A model generated the notes under the pieces. That model did no database searches, had not been told where the DNA came from, and saw nothing but the letters and a program-made list of their open reading frames with translations. A stretch of DNA of 64,000 nt from an uncultured Chlorobiota bacterium (GTDB taxonomy: Bacteria; Bacteroidota; Bacteroidia; Bacteroidales; JAADGE01), in assembly GCA_947311255.1 (NCBI GenBank), contig CAMZKL010000040.1, forward strand, positions 95,135 through 159,134. The letters run 5' to 3'. Positions 51,706 through 62,047 of the stretch are shown here, in pieces. Position numbers and translations under genes: made by a program. Position 1 is the first letter of the stretch. Each line of letters begins with the position of its first letter.

Positions 51706-54096
51706 TTATCTTGCTTCCCAAAGCAAAGACGCTTTTACATCAAAAATATCTGAACGTCTGGGTTTTATGTAGAAAGTTGAAATTTCATGATTTTCAATAG
51801 CAAAATCATCTTTTAAAATTGAGATTTCTTGCGATAAATCATTTTTTAAATCTTCCATATCTTTTTGAATTTCGTATATTTGATTTTCTACTCTACGAAC
51901 ATCGGCTTTTTCTTTTGCAATTTTTCCGGCACTGCTAATACCTCGCATTGTTTTTCTTTTTGTTCCACCTCCAAGAAAAGAACCTAGAATTGCCATTCCA
52001 AAAGACATTGCAGTATCAGTTCTTTTTGATGCAACATCTGCTTTTTCTTTATCTAATCTTGTTAAAAGTGTTTCATATTTCTTTTGTAAGCTATTGCTTT
52101 TAGTGTGATATTTTTTTCTTAATTTTTCAATAGCTTTGTCTTTTTCTTCTCGTAAAATATCAATTAATCTTATTTTGAAATCTTTGATGCTTTCGCCTGG
52201 TTTTGATTCTACTTTTAGAGATTTGCATCTAAAAAGTTCTAGTTTCTTTGTACGATATAAATAATCAGAAAAGGCTTTTTCAATTGTTTTTAAAGTTTTT
52301 AATTCGGCAATAAAAACTGGCAAAGACAAAAATTTACTTTGTTCAAGCGGTTTTTTATCAAAAAGCAGTAAATCATCGGTGTAATCATAATCTTCGCCTC
52401 TATTCATTTCCAATTGTGTAAGTTCTTTATCAAGAAAGAATTTTTTTGATATTGAAGTTTGCCTATCAATTCCTTTGCTTGCATTTACATATTTTACTTT
52501 GCCTTCGGTAAGTAGATAAGGCTCATATACAACCTCTTGCCCGTATGGTGTTTTAACTGAATAAAATTGTTTAATTCCATCTGTAACTACTGGTTTAACG
52601 ACATTTGCGTCTGAAATTTCAATTGTTTCGGTTTGTTTTTCTATTTTAATTTCTTTTTTTTCATTAGTTTGTGATTTTTCTTTTCTTTTTTTCATCAAAA
52701 TTCTAACTTCTTTTTTAGAAAGCGGTCCTTTTAAATATGATAGCACCCATCTTGTTTGCATAAGTTTTATGCGGTCTTCATGTGCACTTTTAAATAAAAA
52801 CACTCTAGATTGAAGGTTTGAAAGTAATGATTCTATTTCTTTTTTGTTTAATGAATCTTCACCGCTTTTCAACAAACCATCCATTACTCTTTCTTTGTCT
52901 TGTTTGGTTTGTAAACGACCTATAAACCAAGTTCCTATATTAGATAATCCTTTGTAATCCAAATCAATAGGATTTTGAGTTGAAAGAATTATGCTTATTC
53001 CGAATGCTCTTGCCTGTTTCAAAAGCATTAGCATAGGTTTTTTTGTTGGCGGATTAGAAACTGCGGGAAAATAACCAAAAATTTCATCCATATATAATAA
53101 TGCTCTTAATGAAGATGTACCACTTTGTTGTCTCATCCAACTTATGTATTTATTCAAAAACAAGGTTACGAAAAACATTCTTTGACTGTCGTCTAAATGA
53201 GAAATTGAAAGTATTGAAACTTTTGGTTTTCCGTCTTTTGAATATAGTAAATTTTTAATATCTAGCGATTCGCCTTCTGTCCATGCAGAGAAACTTGGGC
53301 TTGCTAGCACAGTATTTAATTTCATTGCTAAATCAAGCCTTTGTTTTTGAGTGTAGAAACTTTTCAATGGTAAAACTCCTATTTTTTCGAAAGGAGGGTT
53401 TGTTACATAACCAATTAATTCTTCAAGGCTTACACTTATGCCTTTTTTCCAAAGATGAACAAATATTGTTGATAGTAATAAAAATTCTTTGCTTTGCAAA
53501 GGGTCTCCGCTGATTTTTATAAGAGCTAGCAAACTACTTACAGTTGAATTAATTACTGATGTAAAAGAATCCGGGTCATCAATAACATCTTCCGAAGGTG
53601 CATCAAAACTGCTTAGAACGGAGAGTTGAACTCCTGCCGTACTTCCTGGAGTATAAATTACATATTCTGCATTATTTTTTAATGCCTTAATACGAGACTT
53701 ATCTTGATGCCAAGATTGAATTCCTTTGTCCCACATTGCAGCAGTCTTCACGGCAAAATCTTTAACGCTTAGTCCTTTTGTTTCGGCAGCACCAGGATCA
53801 ACCCAAGGTTCAAAATCTTTTGGTTTTAGTTCTGGAAATGTAAGTAGTAGATTTCCCATATCTCCTTTGGGGTCTATTAAAATTGCCGGAACATTATCTA
53901 GAATAGCTTCTTCAATTATTCCTATTCCAAGTCCGGTTTTTCCACTGCCTGTCATTCCTATTAGTGCAGCATGAGTAGTAAAATTTTTATTTTTATACAA
54001 TACAAGCTCATCTGTGAGTTCTTGTGTTTTTGGATTAACTTCTTTTCCAAGATAAAAAATTCCAAGTTTCTCGTATGCTTTTGTTATATTTTCCAT
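51706..54096 (-). CDS. HerA/DUF853-like P-loop ATPase with long C-terminal coiled coil
   Basis: HAALIGMTGSGKTGLGIGIIEEAI; AILIDPKGDMGNLLLTFP; LLYMDEIFGYFPAVSNPPTKKPMLMLLKQARAFG; ILSTQNPIDLDYKGLSN. Confidence 0.85.
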   Translation of the reverse strand: MENITKAYEKLGIFYLGKEVNPKTQELTDELVLYKNKNFTTHAALIGMTGSGKTGLGIGIIEEAILDNVPAILIDPKGDMGNLLLTFPELKPKDFEPWVDPGAAETKGLSVKDFAVKTAAMWDKGIQSWHQDKSRIKALKNNAEYVIYTPGSTAGVQLSVLSSFDAPSEDVIDDPDSFTSVINSTVSSLLALIKISGDPLQSKEFLLLSTIFVHLWKKGISVSLEELIGYVTNPPFEKIGVLPLKSFYTQKQRLDLAMKLNTVLASPSFSAWTEGESLDIKNLLYSKDGKPKVSILSISHLDDSQRMFFVTLFLNKYISWMRQQSGTSSLRALLYMDEIFGYFPAVSNPPTKKPMLMLLKQARAFGISIILSTQNPIDLDYKGLSNIGTWFIGRLQTKQDKERVMDGLLKSGEDSLNKKEIESLLSNLQSRVFLFKSAHEDRIKLMQTRWVLSYLKGPLSKKEVRILMKKRKEKSQTNEKKEIKIEKQTETIEISDANVVKPVVTDGIKQFYSVKTPYGQEVVYEPYLLTEGKVKYVNASKGIDRQTSISKKFFLDKELTQLEMNRGEDYDYTDDLLLFDKKPLEQSKFLSLPVFIAELKTLKTIEKAFSDYLYRTKKLELFRCKSLKVESKPGESIKDFKIRLIDILREEKDKAIEKLRKKYHTKSNSLQKKYETLLTRLDKEKADVASKRTDTAMSFGMAILGSFLGGGTKRKTMRGISSAGKIAKEKADVRRVENQIYEIQKDMEDLKNDLSQEISILKDDFAIENHEISTFYIKPRRSDIFDVKASLLWEAR

Positions 54097-54350
54097 CTTT
54101 GTGTTTTATTTTTAATTTTTTAATAATTTTGTGCAATTTTTTTTATTACTTTTTTCAAAAATCGCTTTTTTAGAGTAATTATTTTTGCTTTTGGTTTTAG
54201 TTTTATTTAGACAATTCTTTTTTGTCTTGACACAAAAGTAACAAAAAGTGAATACTGACAATAATTTTTGTAAATTTCTTGTAGATTGCTAGGCAGTTTA
54301 CAAAATTTAAGGTTTAAATTAAGAATATTCTATTTCTAGAAAATCGAGAA

Positions 54351-55268
54351 TTAAAATTCCTTAGAGATTTCTTTTTTAACAAAACGAATATCTTTCTTAA
54401 CAATCATCTTATAAATACGGTCATTTTTAAATTTATGTTTTCCTTTATTTTTAGGAAAAATTAAATCGGCAATTTCATAATTTTTATTAGCAATTGCCAA
54501 ATCATAAGTTGAATATGTTTGAGATATTTGTCTATTCTTTTTTGCTCCTTTTGAAATCAAATATTTTGCAATTTCTATATGATTATTATAAACAGCAATA
54601 TCATATGCTGTCATATTTTCAATATTTGTTTTATGAATATTGGCTTCTCGTTGGGTAAGAAATTTTACGGCTTCAAGTTTTCCTTCTTGTGATGCAATCA
54701 TTAATGGTGTGAAATTATCTTTGTCTTGTGAATTGAAATCTGCATAATAATCATAAAGGACTTCTAGTATTTCAATATCTCCAAAATAAGCGGCAATCAT
54801 TGTAGCATCTGTTCCGAAAGAATTTTTCTCCATTAGGTTTGCTCCATATTCACATAAGTATGAGGATGTTAGCGGGTATCCGTAATATGCTGTATACATT
54901 AAAGATGTTGCGTTTAATTTGTCTTTTGCATTTACATTTGCTTTGTTTTGTAATAAAAGCTCAACGATTTCAGGATGATTTTTTTCGGATGCTGAAATTA
55001 ATGCAGTTTTTTTATTGAAAGGGATTTTATTGACATCAGCTTTGTATTTTATTAGTAATTTACAAAGATAAATATTCCCAATATCTGCTGCATACATTAA
55101 TGGAGTAACTCCTTCATTAGTTTGAACATTAGGATTTTTTCCAGATTTTAATATATAAAAAACCTTTTTTTCGTTTTGTTCAAATACGGCATTTATCAAA
55201 TCTGGTTCTTGTGCTTTTAACAGATTAACTATTATAAAAAGTATAAGTGTTGTAAAACTTAATTTCAT
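54351..55268 (-). CDS. Exported ankyrin-repeat protein
   Basis: Signal peptide; GVTPLMYAADIGNIYLCKLLIKYKADVNK; NFTPLMIASQEGKLEAVKFLTQREANIHK. Confidence 0.85.
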   Translation of the reverse strand: MKLSFTTLILFIIVNLLKAQEPDLINAVFEQNEKKVFYILKSGKNPNVQTNEGVTPLMYAADIGNIYLCKLLIKYKADVNKIPFNKKTALISASEKNHPEIVELLLQNKANVNAKDKLNATSLMYTAYYGYPLTSSYLCEYGANLMEKNSFGTDATMIAAYFGDIEILEVLYDYYADFNSQDKDNFTPLMIASQEGKLEAVKFLTQREANIHKTNIENMTAYDIAVYNNHIEIAKYLISKGAKKNRQISQTYSTYDLAIANKNYEIADLIFPKNKGKHKFKNDRIYKMIVKKDIRFVKKEISKEF

Positions 55269-55387
55269 GTATCTAAAAAAATAAAAAATTTGAAAGTATA
55301 AAATTAAAAGTTAATTTTCATTTATTAAAGAATGTACTTGAAAGACTTATTTTCAGTTGTTCTCTTGTATATAAAATTTTTGTATTT

Positions 55388-56242
55388 TTATTCTATTTCT
55401 TCTAATGCTTCAAAATCCTTTTTCAAGAACTTATTTGGCAATCTTTTCCCTTTTACTCTATGAAAATCGAAATAAAAAATTTGAGCATTTTCGGCACTTA
55501 AAATCATTTTCGTAACAACAGAACCTTTAATATTTCTTGTAGGTGCGACTAAATGCAAAACAAGAACATCTTTCTTTTTATTATCAACAGCATTTTTAAT
55601 TTCTTCTTGTGAAACAAACTTTACTTTTCCTGAATAAAATTCCTTAATTTTTGATATTGAATTAACTTCTTCTTCCATTTCTCTTTTAAGCAAATATAAT
55701 ATTTTTTCTTTTGTATTCCTTTTACTGTTTTTATAATGATTTAAAAGAGCTTTATCTTCAACATTCGGATTTTCTTGTAGCCATTTTACATGATTTTGCA
55801 TAAAAATTAGAGCTAAACCTAGTTTATAATGATACCTATCGTAATCTACATCGCTATAAGCTAATGGAAGAGTAATGATATCCGGCATTGTGTTTATGTT
55901 ACCTCCGCTTTTTCCTAGTACAAGACTTAAAGATGTAAAAACACCAAGGTCTTCTTGCCCTTCAAAATGAGATTCAGTTTGAATAAGCATTGATGCTTCC
56001 GGTACTTTTCTTTTTTTATTATAATCATCTTTATTAATCATAAAGAATTTTGTTATTTTCCAATGTTTTTCTGCGGCTTCTTTAATTGCACCATTGTACA
56101 TTCCAAACAGATTATTGTCTTGAACAAAGTATGTTCTGGAATTAAGAAAAGTTTTTACTTGTTTTGCCGTTGGTAACATTTGCTGTGCAAAAATTGTTGT
56201 ACTAAGCAGAATTGAAATTAAAATAAGGCTAATTGTTTTCAT
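55388..56242 (-). CDS. Exported hypothetical protein
   Basis: Signal peptide MKTISLILISILLSTTIFAQQ; no family recognised. Confidence 0.6.
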   Translation of the reverse strand: MKTISLILISILLSTTIFAQQMLPTAKQVKTFLNSRTYFVQDNNLFGMYNGAIKEAAEKHWKITKFFMINKDDYNKKRKVPEASMLIQTESHFEGQEDLGVFTSLSLVLGKSGGNINTMPDIITLPLAYSDVDYDRYHYKLGLALIFMQNHVKWLQENPNVEDKALLNHYKNSKRNTKEKILYLLKREMEEEVNSISKIKEFYSGKVKFVSQEEIKNAVDNKKKDVLVLHLVAPTRNIKGSVVTKMILSAENAQIFYFDFHRVKGKRLPNKFLKKDFEALEEIE

Positions 56243-56256
56243 GATTAATGTTTTAG

Positions 56257-56934
56257 TTATTGTTTTGGGAAATAAACCGGATGTTTTTTATTGTATTTTC
56301 TAATATATAAGAATTTAAGTTTCTTCTTTTTTCTTGTACTTAGTTTAGAAAATTCTTCATACAAATCTGGGTCTTTTGAGATTAATAATTCAACAGATTT
56401 ATAAGAGAAATCATATATTTTTCCTGTTTCAAAATCAAGTAGATATTGAATTAAAACTGTTTTTGTTGTTTGGTTATCATATCTGTTATAGTTATTATAT
56501 GAGTTATACGAACCATATCTATATGGGTCGTATTCTACGTAAGTTTTGTTTGCAATAAAATGACTTATACTTCCAAAAACAGGAATTCTGTTAAATTCTT
56601 CATTCAAATTTATGTATAAAACTCCTTTATTACTAAATCCCCATATATCATTAGTACTTACAACTTTTTTTACTCCCATATTGTCATAAACTGTAATTGT
56701 TTTTTCTTCAAACAAACGTTCAAAAAAATCATATCTTTTATAATCTAAATTAGTTACAATTTGAGATTTTTTAATAGGAGAATTATTTTTTACTTGTAAG
56801 AAATTGAAATATAAACCGTCTTTAAATTTAAAAGATTGAGAGTACTTAACATATCCCGTTGGAGTATCATTATTTTGAGAATGAAGATTTAAGGATAAAA
56901 TTAGCAGTAATACTATGTATTTAATTTTCAACAT
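56257..56934 (-). CDS. Exported hypothetical protein
   Basis: Signal peptide; Tyr/Asn-rich central YDPYRYGSYNSYNNYNRYDN. Confidence 0.6.
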   Translation of the reverse strand: MLKIKYIVLLLILSLNLHSQNNDTPTGYVKYSQSFKFKDGLYFNFLQVKNNSPIKKSQIVTNLDYKRYDFFERLFEEKTITVYDNMGVKKVVSTNDIWGFSNKGVLYINLNEEFNRIPVFGSISHFIANKTYVEYDPYRYGSYNSYNNYNRYDNQTTKTVLIQYLLDFETGKIYDFSYKSVELLISKDPDLYEEFSKLSTRKKKKLKFLYIRKYNKKHPVYFPKQ

Positions 56935-56978
56935 ATAACTAAGTTCAATTCTTCTAACGTAATTTAATAAGAACTATT

Positions 56979-59051
56979 TCATTCAGGATAAACAACTCTT
57001 GTATGATAAATATTTTTAAGTTTAGTTTTTAATACTTTTTTAACTTTATTAATTTCTGCAAAAGTAATGTTAGCTTCGATTAGTAAGTTGTCTGAAATCT
57101 TACTTTTTACAATATTTTCAACTAAATTATCGATGCTTTTTTCAGAATATTCAGGCAAACTTCTGGATGCTGCTTCAACAGAATCTACAATCATCACAAT
57201 TGCTGTTTCTTTTGAATATGGCAGGATTCCGTGATGTCTAAATTTATCTTCATCAATATCTTCGCCTTTGTGTTGTTCTTTATACTTATGCAAAAACCAT
57301 GTTATTTTAGCATTTGCATGATGAGTTATTATAAAATCTGATACTTCTTTCGGTAAAGAATGTTTTTTGGCAAGTTTAACACCATCTGTTACATGTTTTT
57401 TAATTATTTCAACACTTTTTAAAGCTTTAATTTTATCGTGAGGGTTGTCTGAATGTTGGTTTTCAATAAAAAAGGAAGGATTTTTCATTTTTCCAATATC
57501 GTGATACATTGCTCCTGCTCTAACTAACAATGGGTTTGCTCCTATTTTCCTTGCAGCTGCTTCGGATATATTTGCAACCTGAACAGAGTGTTGAAATGAA
57601 CCGGGAGCTTTTTCTGCAAGTTCTTTTAAAACAGGTCTATTAGTATCTGAAAGTTCAATTAGTGTAACATCCGATAAAAATCCAAAAACTTTTTCAAAGA
57701 AGTAAATCAAAGGGTAGGCAGCAAGAACTAAAATACTACTTCCTGCAAACCATGCAATTTTTGATAAATCTATTTTTGCAATTTCGCCTTCACGAATAAC
57801 TGTTAAAGCACTATAGAGAACAAAATATGTTATAAAAATAAGCAAAGCAGTCCATAAAACTTGACTTCTTCTATTAAGTCTACTTACACCTGAAATGGCA
57901 ACAAACCCAACAACAAACTGAATAAAAATATATTCAAACCCATTTGCTGCAATATATCCTATTAGTAGAATAGTAATAATATGATGTAAAAATGCTGTTC
58001 TAGGTTTATAAAAAGTAGCGGTTATTAATGGTAAAATTGTAAACGGAACTAAATAGATATCAAGCACTTGTTGTTTTGCAACAGCTGCTGAAATCACAAC
58101 TATTAATACCGAAAAGAAAGGAAAATATAATAATTTACGATTATTATTAAATATTTTCGTATTGTAAAAAAATAGATATAAAAACAGAATAGCAAAAATT
58201 GAACTTACCAAAATAAACTGCCCCGAAAACACTAAAATTCCATTAGAATGAGAATCATATTCAGACAAATATTGCCTTTTTAAGGATGTAAGTATTTGGT
58301 ACTTATCATCATTAATAAGTTGTCCTTTGTATATTATACGTTCACCGGCTTGTACCATTCCTCTTACTGGAGATATGCTTTCGAGCAATTGTTCTTCTGC
58401 TTTTTGAGTCATTTGCTTATCATAAATTACATTGTATTTTATGTAATTTAAAAAATTAATGTCCGGTAAAGGAAAATCATATTTAGATTTTAGATTAGAG
58501 TAAAATTTTACTATTTCATTATATGCTTTTTTTTGCGTATAAATTTGCTTAGAAGGATATGATTCTGCAATATTATCTTTAACAATAAAAATTTCTGAAC
58601 TTTCAGGTATTAAAAGTGTTTCATCCGAAATTGGCTCAAAAATCCCTTGTTTATAAAAAGATATAATTTTATTTCTTAAGTCTTTCTTAATTTTTGGCAC
58701 GTTTTGTTTTAAGTCCAAAGTTTGTTCCGTATTTTTTAATCCGGATAAAATGTTGGTAGCGAGTAAATCAAATTCTGAATTAAATTTTTCAAGAACAGAA
58801 TTTAACATTTCACCATTATATTTAAAATACGGCTTAGTATTTTTTAAAATACTATCTCTTTCCTGTTTAAAAACATCATCATTTTTATAAACCGGAAAAT
58901 CATATTCTGCTATCAAGTTTTTATGTTTCCATGGCTCTCCTTTTTGAAATTCATATCCAAATTTATTACTATTTGGTAATAAAAACACAGTTATAACAGA
59001 TGCAATTAAAAATATTAGTATCTTAAAGAATAAATTAAATTTATCTAACAT
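56979..59051 (-). CDS. pgpH: 7TM-HD phosphohydrolase, PgpH-like (candidate c-di-AMP phosphodiesterase)
   Basis: Periplasmic 7TMR-HDED region, ~7 TM, EKAPGSFQHSVQVANISEAAARKIGANPLLVRAGAMYHDIGKM, ITHHANAK. Confidence 0.9.
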   Translation of the reverse strand: MLDKFNLFFKILIFLIASVITVFLLPNSNKFGYEFQKGEPWKHKNLIAEYDFPVYKNDDVFKQERDSILKNTKPYFKYNGEMLNSVLEKFNSEFDLLATNILSGLKNTEQTLDLKQNVPKIKKDLRNKIISFYKQGIFEPISDETLLIPESSEIFIVKDNIAESYPSKQIYTQKKAYNEIVKFYSNLKSKYDFPLPDINFLNYIKYNVIYDKQMTQKAEEQLLESISPVRGMVQAGERIIYKGQLINDDKYQILTSLKRQYLSEYDSHSNGILVFSGQFILVSSIFAILFLYLFFYNTKIFNNNRKLLYFPFFSVLIVVISAAVAKQQVLDIYLVPFTILPLITATFYKPRTAFLHHIITILLIGYIAANGFEYIFIQFVVGFVAISGVSRLNRRSQVLWTALLIFITYFVLYSALTVIREGEIAKIDLSKIAWFAGSSILVLAAYPLIYFFEKVFGFLSDVTLIELSDTNRPVLKELAEKAPGSFQHSVQVANISEAAARKIGANPLLVRAGAMYHDIGKMKNPSFFIENQHSDNPHDKIKALKSVEIIKKHVTDGVKLAKKHSLPKEVSDFIITHHANAKITWFLHKYKEQHKGEDIDEDKFRHHGILPYSKETAIVMIVDSVEAASRSLPEYSEKSIDNLVENIVKSKISDNLLIEANITFAEINKVKKVLKTKLKNIYHTRVVYPE

Positions 59052-59216
59052 TAAATATAGATTTTTAAGTTTTTAAATTTAGCGTAAAAATAAGTATTGA
59101 AATCGAGAAATAAAAATCTATATTTTTATAAAAAAAGTCATTTATTATTTTTTTTATTATTTTTTATTTATTTTTGCCTCTCAGTAATTAATTATATCTA
59201 TAAAATTCTAATACAA

Positions 59217-59585
59217 ATGGAAGAACAAGTAACTGACGGAGCAAATAAATTCAGAGATAATATTTTTACAAGTTCTGTAAAAGCTGGAAAAAGAACATAT
59301 TATTTTGACGTTAAAGAAACGAAAAGCGGAGAAAGATATATTACTGTTACTGAAAGAAAACGCAGATATAATGATGACGGTAGTTTTAAAGTAGAAAAAC
59401 ATAAAATATTTTTATACAAAGAAGATTTTGACAAATTTGCTGATGCTCTTGATGATGTAATTGAATTTATTGAAACAGGAAAAATGCCTGAAAAGGTTGA
59501 AGAAAAAGAGGAAGATAAAGCTGAGAAATTAAAAGATGAGTTTACTGATGTTAAATTTGAAGATCTTGATTCTGACATAGATTAA
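59217..59585 (+). CDS. PUR family nucleic-acid-binding protein (DUF3276)
   Basis: ATG at 59217 preferred over the track start 59097: MEEQVTDGANKFRDNIFTSSVKAGKRTYYFDVKETKSGERYITVTERKRR. Confidence 0.85.
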   Translation: MEEQVTDGANKFRDNIFTSSVKAGKRTYYFDVKETKSGERYITVTERKRRYNDDGSFKVEKHKIFLYKEDFDKFADALDDVIEFIETGKMPEKVEEKEEDKAEKLKDEFTDVKFEDLDSDID

Positions 59586-59649
59586 TTTGGAAAAAGTAAA
59601 ATTTTACAAATATTAGATTTAGTATAAATACCTTTTAAGGTAAATCATA

Positions 59650-59680
59650 AAAAAACAGCTTAAAATTTAAGCTGTTTTTT
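59650..59680. terminator. Bidirectional terminator between convergent genes
   Basis: AAAAAACAGCTTAAA..TTTAAGCTGTTTTTT. Confidence 0.8.
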
Positions 59681-59717
59681 TATATTAAAATATGTAACAC
59701 TCTCTAAAACAATGTTA

Positions 59718-61520
59718 TTACTTAACTTTTGATAAATTATATGAAATTACAATTCCTAACAAAACGGAACCAACAATAAAAGAAAAACCAATTAAATATT
59801 CAGCAAAAATGAGTTTGCCTATACCAAATAATGTAAGCATAACCATTAAACTTCCTGCAAACCAATTAAAAAACAACCTTCCATATCCTGTATCACTTTT
59901 TACATCAGGTAATTTTTTAGAAATACGTCGCCAACCATAGCCGCCGGGATGCACTTTTTTGTAAAAAGATTTTAATTTATCTTCTTTCTCAGATTTGGTA
60001 AGAAATGTAACTGAAATCCAAACTATTGATGACCAAATTACAATTAAAATTAAACTTAACTCAAAATCTTTTTTAAGTACATCTAATCCAAAAACATAAG
60101 TTAAAACCGGATAAATAGTATAAGGTGCAATCATTGCTGAAATTTCAGACCAAGCATTAATTCGCCACCAAAACCATCTTAATAATAATACTAAACCAAT
60201 ACCTCCGCTCATTGCAAGAACAAATTTCCAAGCATCACTAATTCTGTCAAACTGAGTTGTTATAATTATTGAAAAAATCATCAATATAAAAGTTGTAATT
60301 CTTGATACTTTTACATATTTACTTTCATCTGCATTTTTATTAATAAAAGGTTTATAAAGGTCATTTACAATATATGAAGTTCCCCAAACTGTTTGCGATG
60401 CAATTGTTGACATATAAGCTGCAAGAAAAGCTGCAAAAAGCAAACCTAATAATCCTGCAGGCAATAAATCTCTAATTAACATAACATAAGTTGAGCCTTT
60501 ATCTGCAACATCTGGGTATAAAATTAAAGCAGCAAAAGCAGCAATAATCCAGGGCCAAGGTCTTAGAGCATAATGAGCAATTTGAAACCATAGAGTTGCC
60601 AATACAGAATGTTTCTCATTTTTTGCAGACATCATTCTTTGTGCAATGTAACCTCCACCGCCGGGTTCTGCACCTGGATACCAACTAGACCACCATTGAA
60701 CGCCCAAATACGCAATTAATGCTGTAACTGTCATTTTTAAAATCCCTGATGTTCCATTGCTTACATCATTTCCTGATTTTAAATCAGGAAAAAAATCAAA
60801 ACTCCATTCCGGTAATTTCTCTTTTAAACCGGCAATTCCACCAACATCTATATGGTTAACTGCAAAAACAGCAAGAATAATACTTCCTGTCATTGCTATT
60901 ACAAATTGAAAACTATCAGTTAAAGAAACACCCCACAAACCGGACAATGCAGAATATGCAGTAGTAAATAACATTAATCCTGCAACTGCAACAAGATGCG
61001 AACTAAATTCAATTCCAATAAAAGAAAATTCTTGTGAACCGAATATACTAAATTCCGGAAATAAAACTTTTAAAATTTTTACCATTGCAAGATTTACCCA
61101 TGCAATTACTATTGTGTTCATAAAAATTCCAATATAAACAGCTCTAAATCCTCTTAGAAAATTTGCAGGTCTTCCTGAATATCTTAAATCTACAAATTCA
61201 GCATCTGTAAGAATACCGGAACGCCTCCAAAGTCTTGCAAAGAAAAAAACCGTAAGCATTCCGCCAAAAAGCATATTCCACCAAAGCCAATTTCCTGCAA
61301 TACCGTTTTGTGCAACAAGTTCGGTAACCGCAAGAGGTGTATCTGCTGCAAAAGTTGTTGCAACCATACTTGTTCCCGCAATATACCAAGGCAACTTCCT
61401 CCCACTTAAAAAGAAATCATCCATTCCTTTGCCTGCTCGTTTAGACATATACAAACCTATGCCAATACTTACAAAAAAATAAACTCCAATAATTAACCAA
61501 TCAATAAAAACTAAATTCAT
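59718..61520 (-). CDS. Sodium:solute symporter family protein
   Basis: FFLSGRKLPWYIAGTSMVATTFAADTPLAVTELV; SALSGLWGVSLTDSFQFVIAMTGS; AAFLAAYMSTIASQTVWGTSYIVNDLY. Confidence 0.92.
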   Translation of the reverse strand: MNLVFIDWLIIGVYFFVSIGIGLYMSKRAGKGMDDFFLSGRKLPWYIAGTSMVATTFAADTPLAVTELVAQNGIAGNWLWWNMLFGGMLTVFFFARLWRRSGILTDAEFVDLRYSGRPANFLRGFRAVYIGIFMNTIVIAWVNLAMVKILKVLFPEFSIFGSQEFSFIGIEFSSHLVAVAGLMLFTTAYSALSGLWGVSLTDSFQFVIAMTGSIILAVFAVNHIDVGGIAGLKEKLPEWSFDFFPDLKSGNDVSNGTSGILKMTVTALIAYLGVQWWSSWYPGAEPGGGGYIAQRMMSAKNEKHSVLATLWFQIAHYALRPWPWIIAAFAALILYPDVADKGSTYVMLIRDLLPAGLLGLLFAAFLAAYMSTIASQTVWGTSYIVNDLYKPFINKNADESKYVKVSRITTFILMIFSIIITTQFDRISDAWKFVLAMSGGIGLVLLLRWFWWRINAWSEISAMIAPYTIYPVLTYVFGLDVLKKDFELSLILIVIWSSIVWISVTFLTKSEKEDKLKSFYKKVHPGGYGWRRISKKLPDVKSDTGYGRLFFNWFAGSLMVMLTLFGIGKLIFAEYLIGFSFIVGSVLLGIVISYNLSKVK

Positions 61521-61579
61521 TTAACTTTATTTTAAATATTTAACAAACATAACAATTTTCATTTTAATTTATGATAAAT

Positions 61580-61890
61580 CAATGTCGTTTAGTTAAGAAT
61601 ATTGTTTAAATGTTTATATATCAATATTATAATTGCAAAAAGCATTTAAATGTTTTATTTTTTCAGCACAAACGGTGTGATTATCAGTAGCCTTGCCGTA
61701 TAAGGCAAGGAAATAATAATAAAAACTTGCACCAGGCACCAACGGTGCAGTATCATTGTTGTTTCGCACCATTGGTGCAAAAAAAAAAAATAATTCTATC
61801 ATTATAAAAATAACAAGCTTAAATTATAGAAAAATTTTATTTGCTGAATATTAATAAGTTAAAGTAAATTCTTATCTAAACGACATTGTT
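61580..61890. mobile_element. Non-autonomous MITE-like element with 21-bp TIRs
   Basis: CAATGTCGTTTAGTTAAGAAT (61580-61600) vs reverse complement of ATTCTTATCTAAACGACATTG (61868-61888), 20/21; TGATAAAT at 61572-61579 and 61891-61898; internal palindromes at 61667, 61691, 61736 and 61766. Confidence 0.75.
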
Positions 61891-62035
61891 TGATAAATTA
61901 TAAAATCTAAAAAATAAAAAAATATAATAAACTAACAGATAATTAATTATATTTATTGATGTTTACAGACTTATTAACAATAATAAAAATATTCTTGGCA
62001 TACGAATTGAAACATATAAAATAAATCAAACAAAA

Positions 62036-62042
62036 AAGGAGG
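62036..62042 (+). promoter_or_regulatory. Strong Shine-Dalgarno sequence upstream of the DUF4476 gene
   Basis: AAGGAGG, 5 nt before ATG at 62048. Confidence 0.6.
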
Positions 62043-62047
62043 AAGCT

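Noticed and set aside
51706-54096. HerA-like ATPase as part of an antiphage defence system
   Set aside because: No SIR2, DUF4297, NurA or other effector next to it; neighbours are dnaX and an ankyrin protein; DUF853-like ATPases are common housekeeping genes
61614-61802. 62-aa minus-strand ORF in the track
   Set aside because: Lies inside the MITE-like element across its hairpins and the A12 run; sequence MIELFFFFAP... is a by-product of repeats
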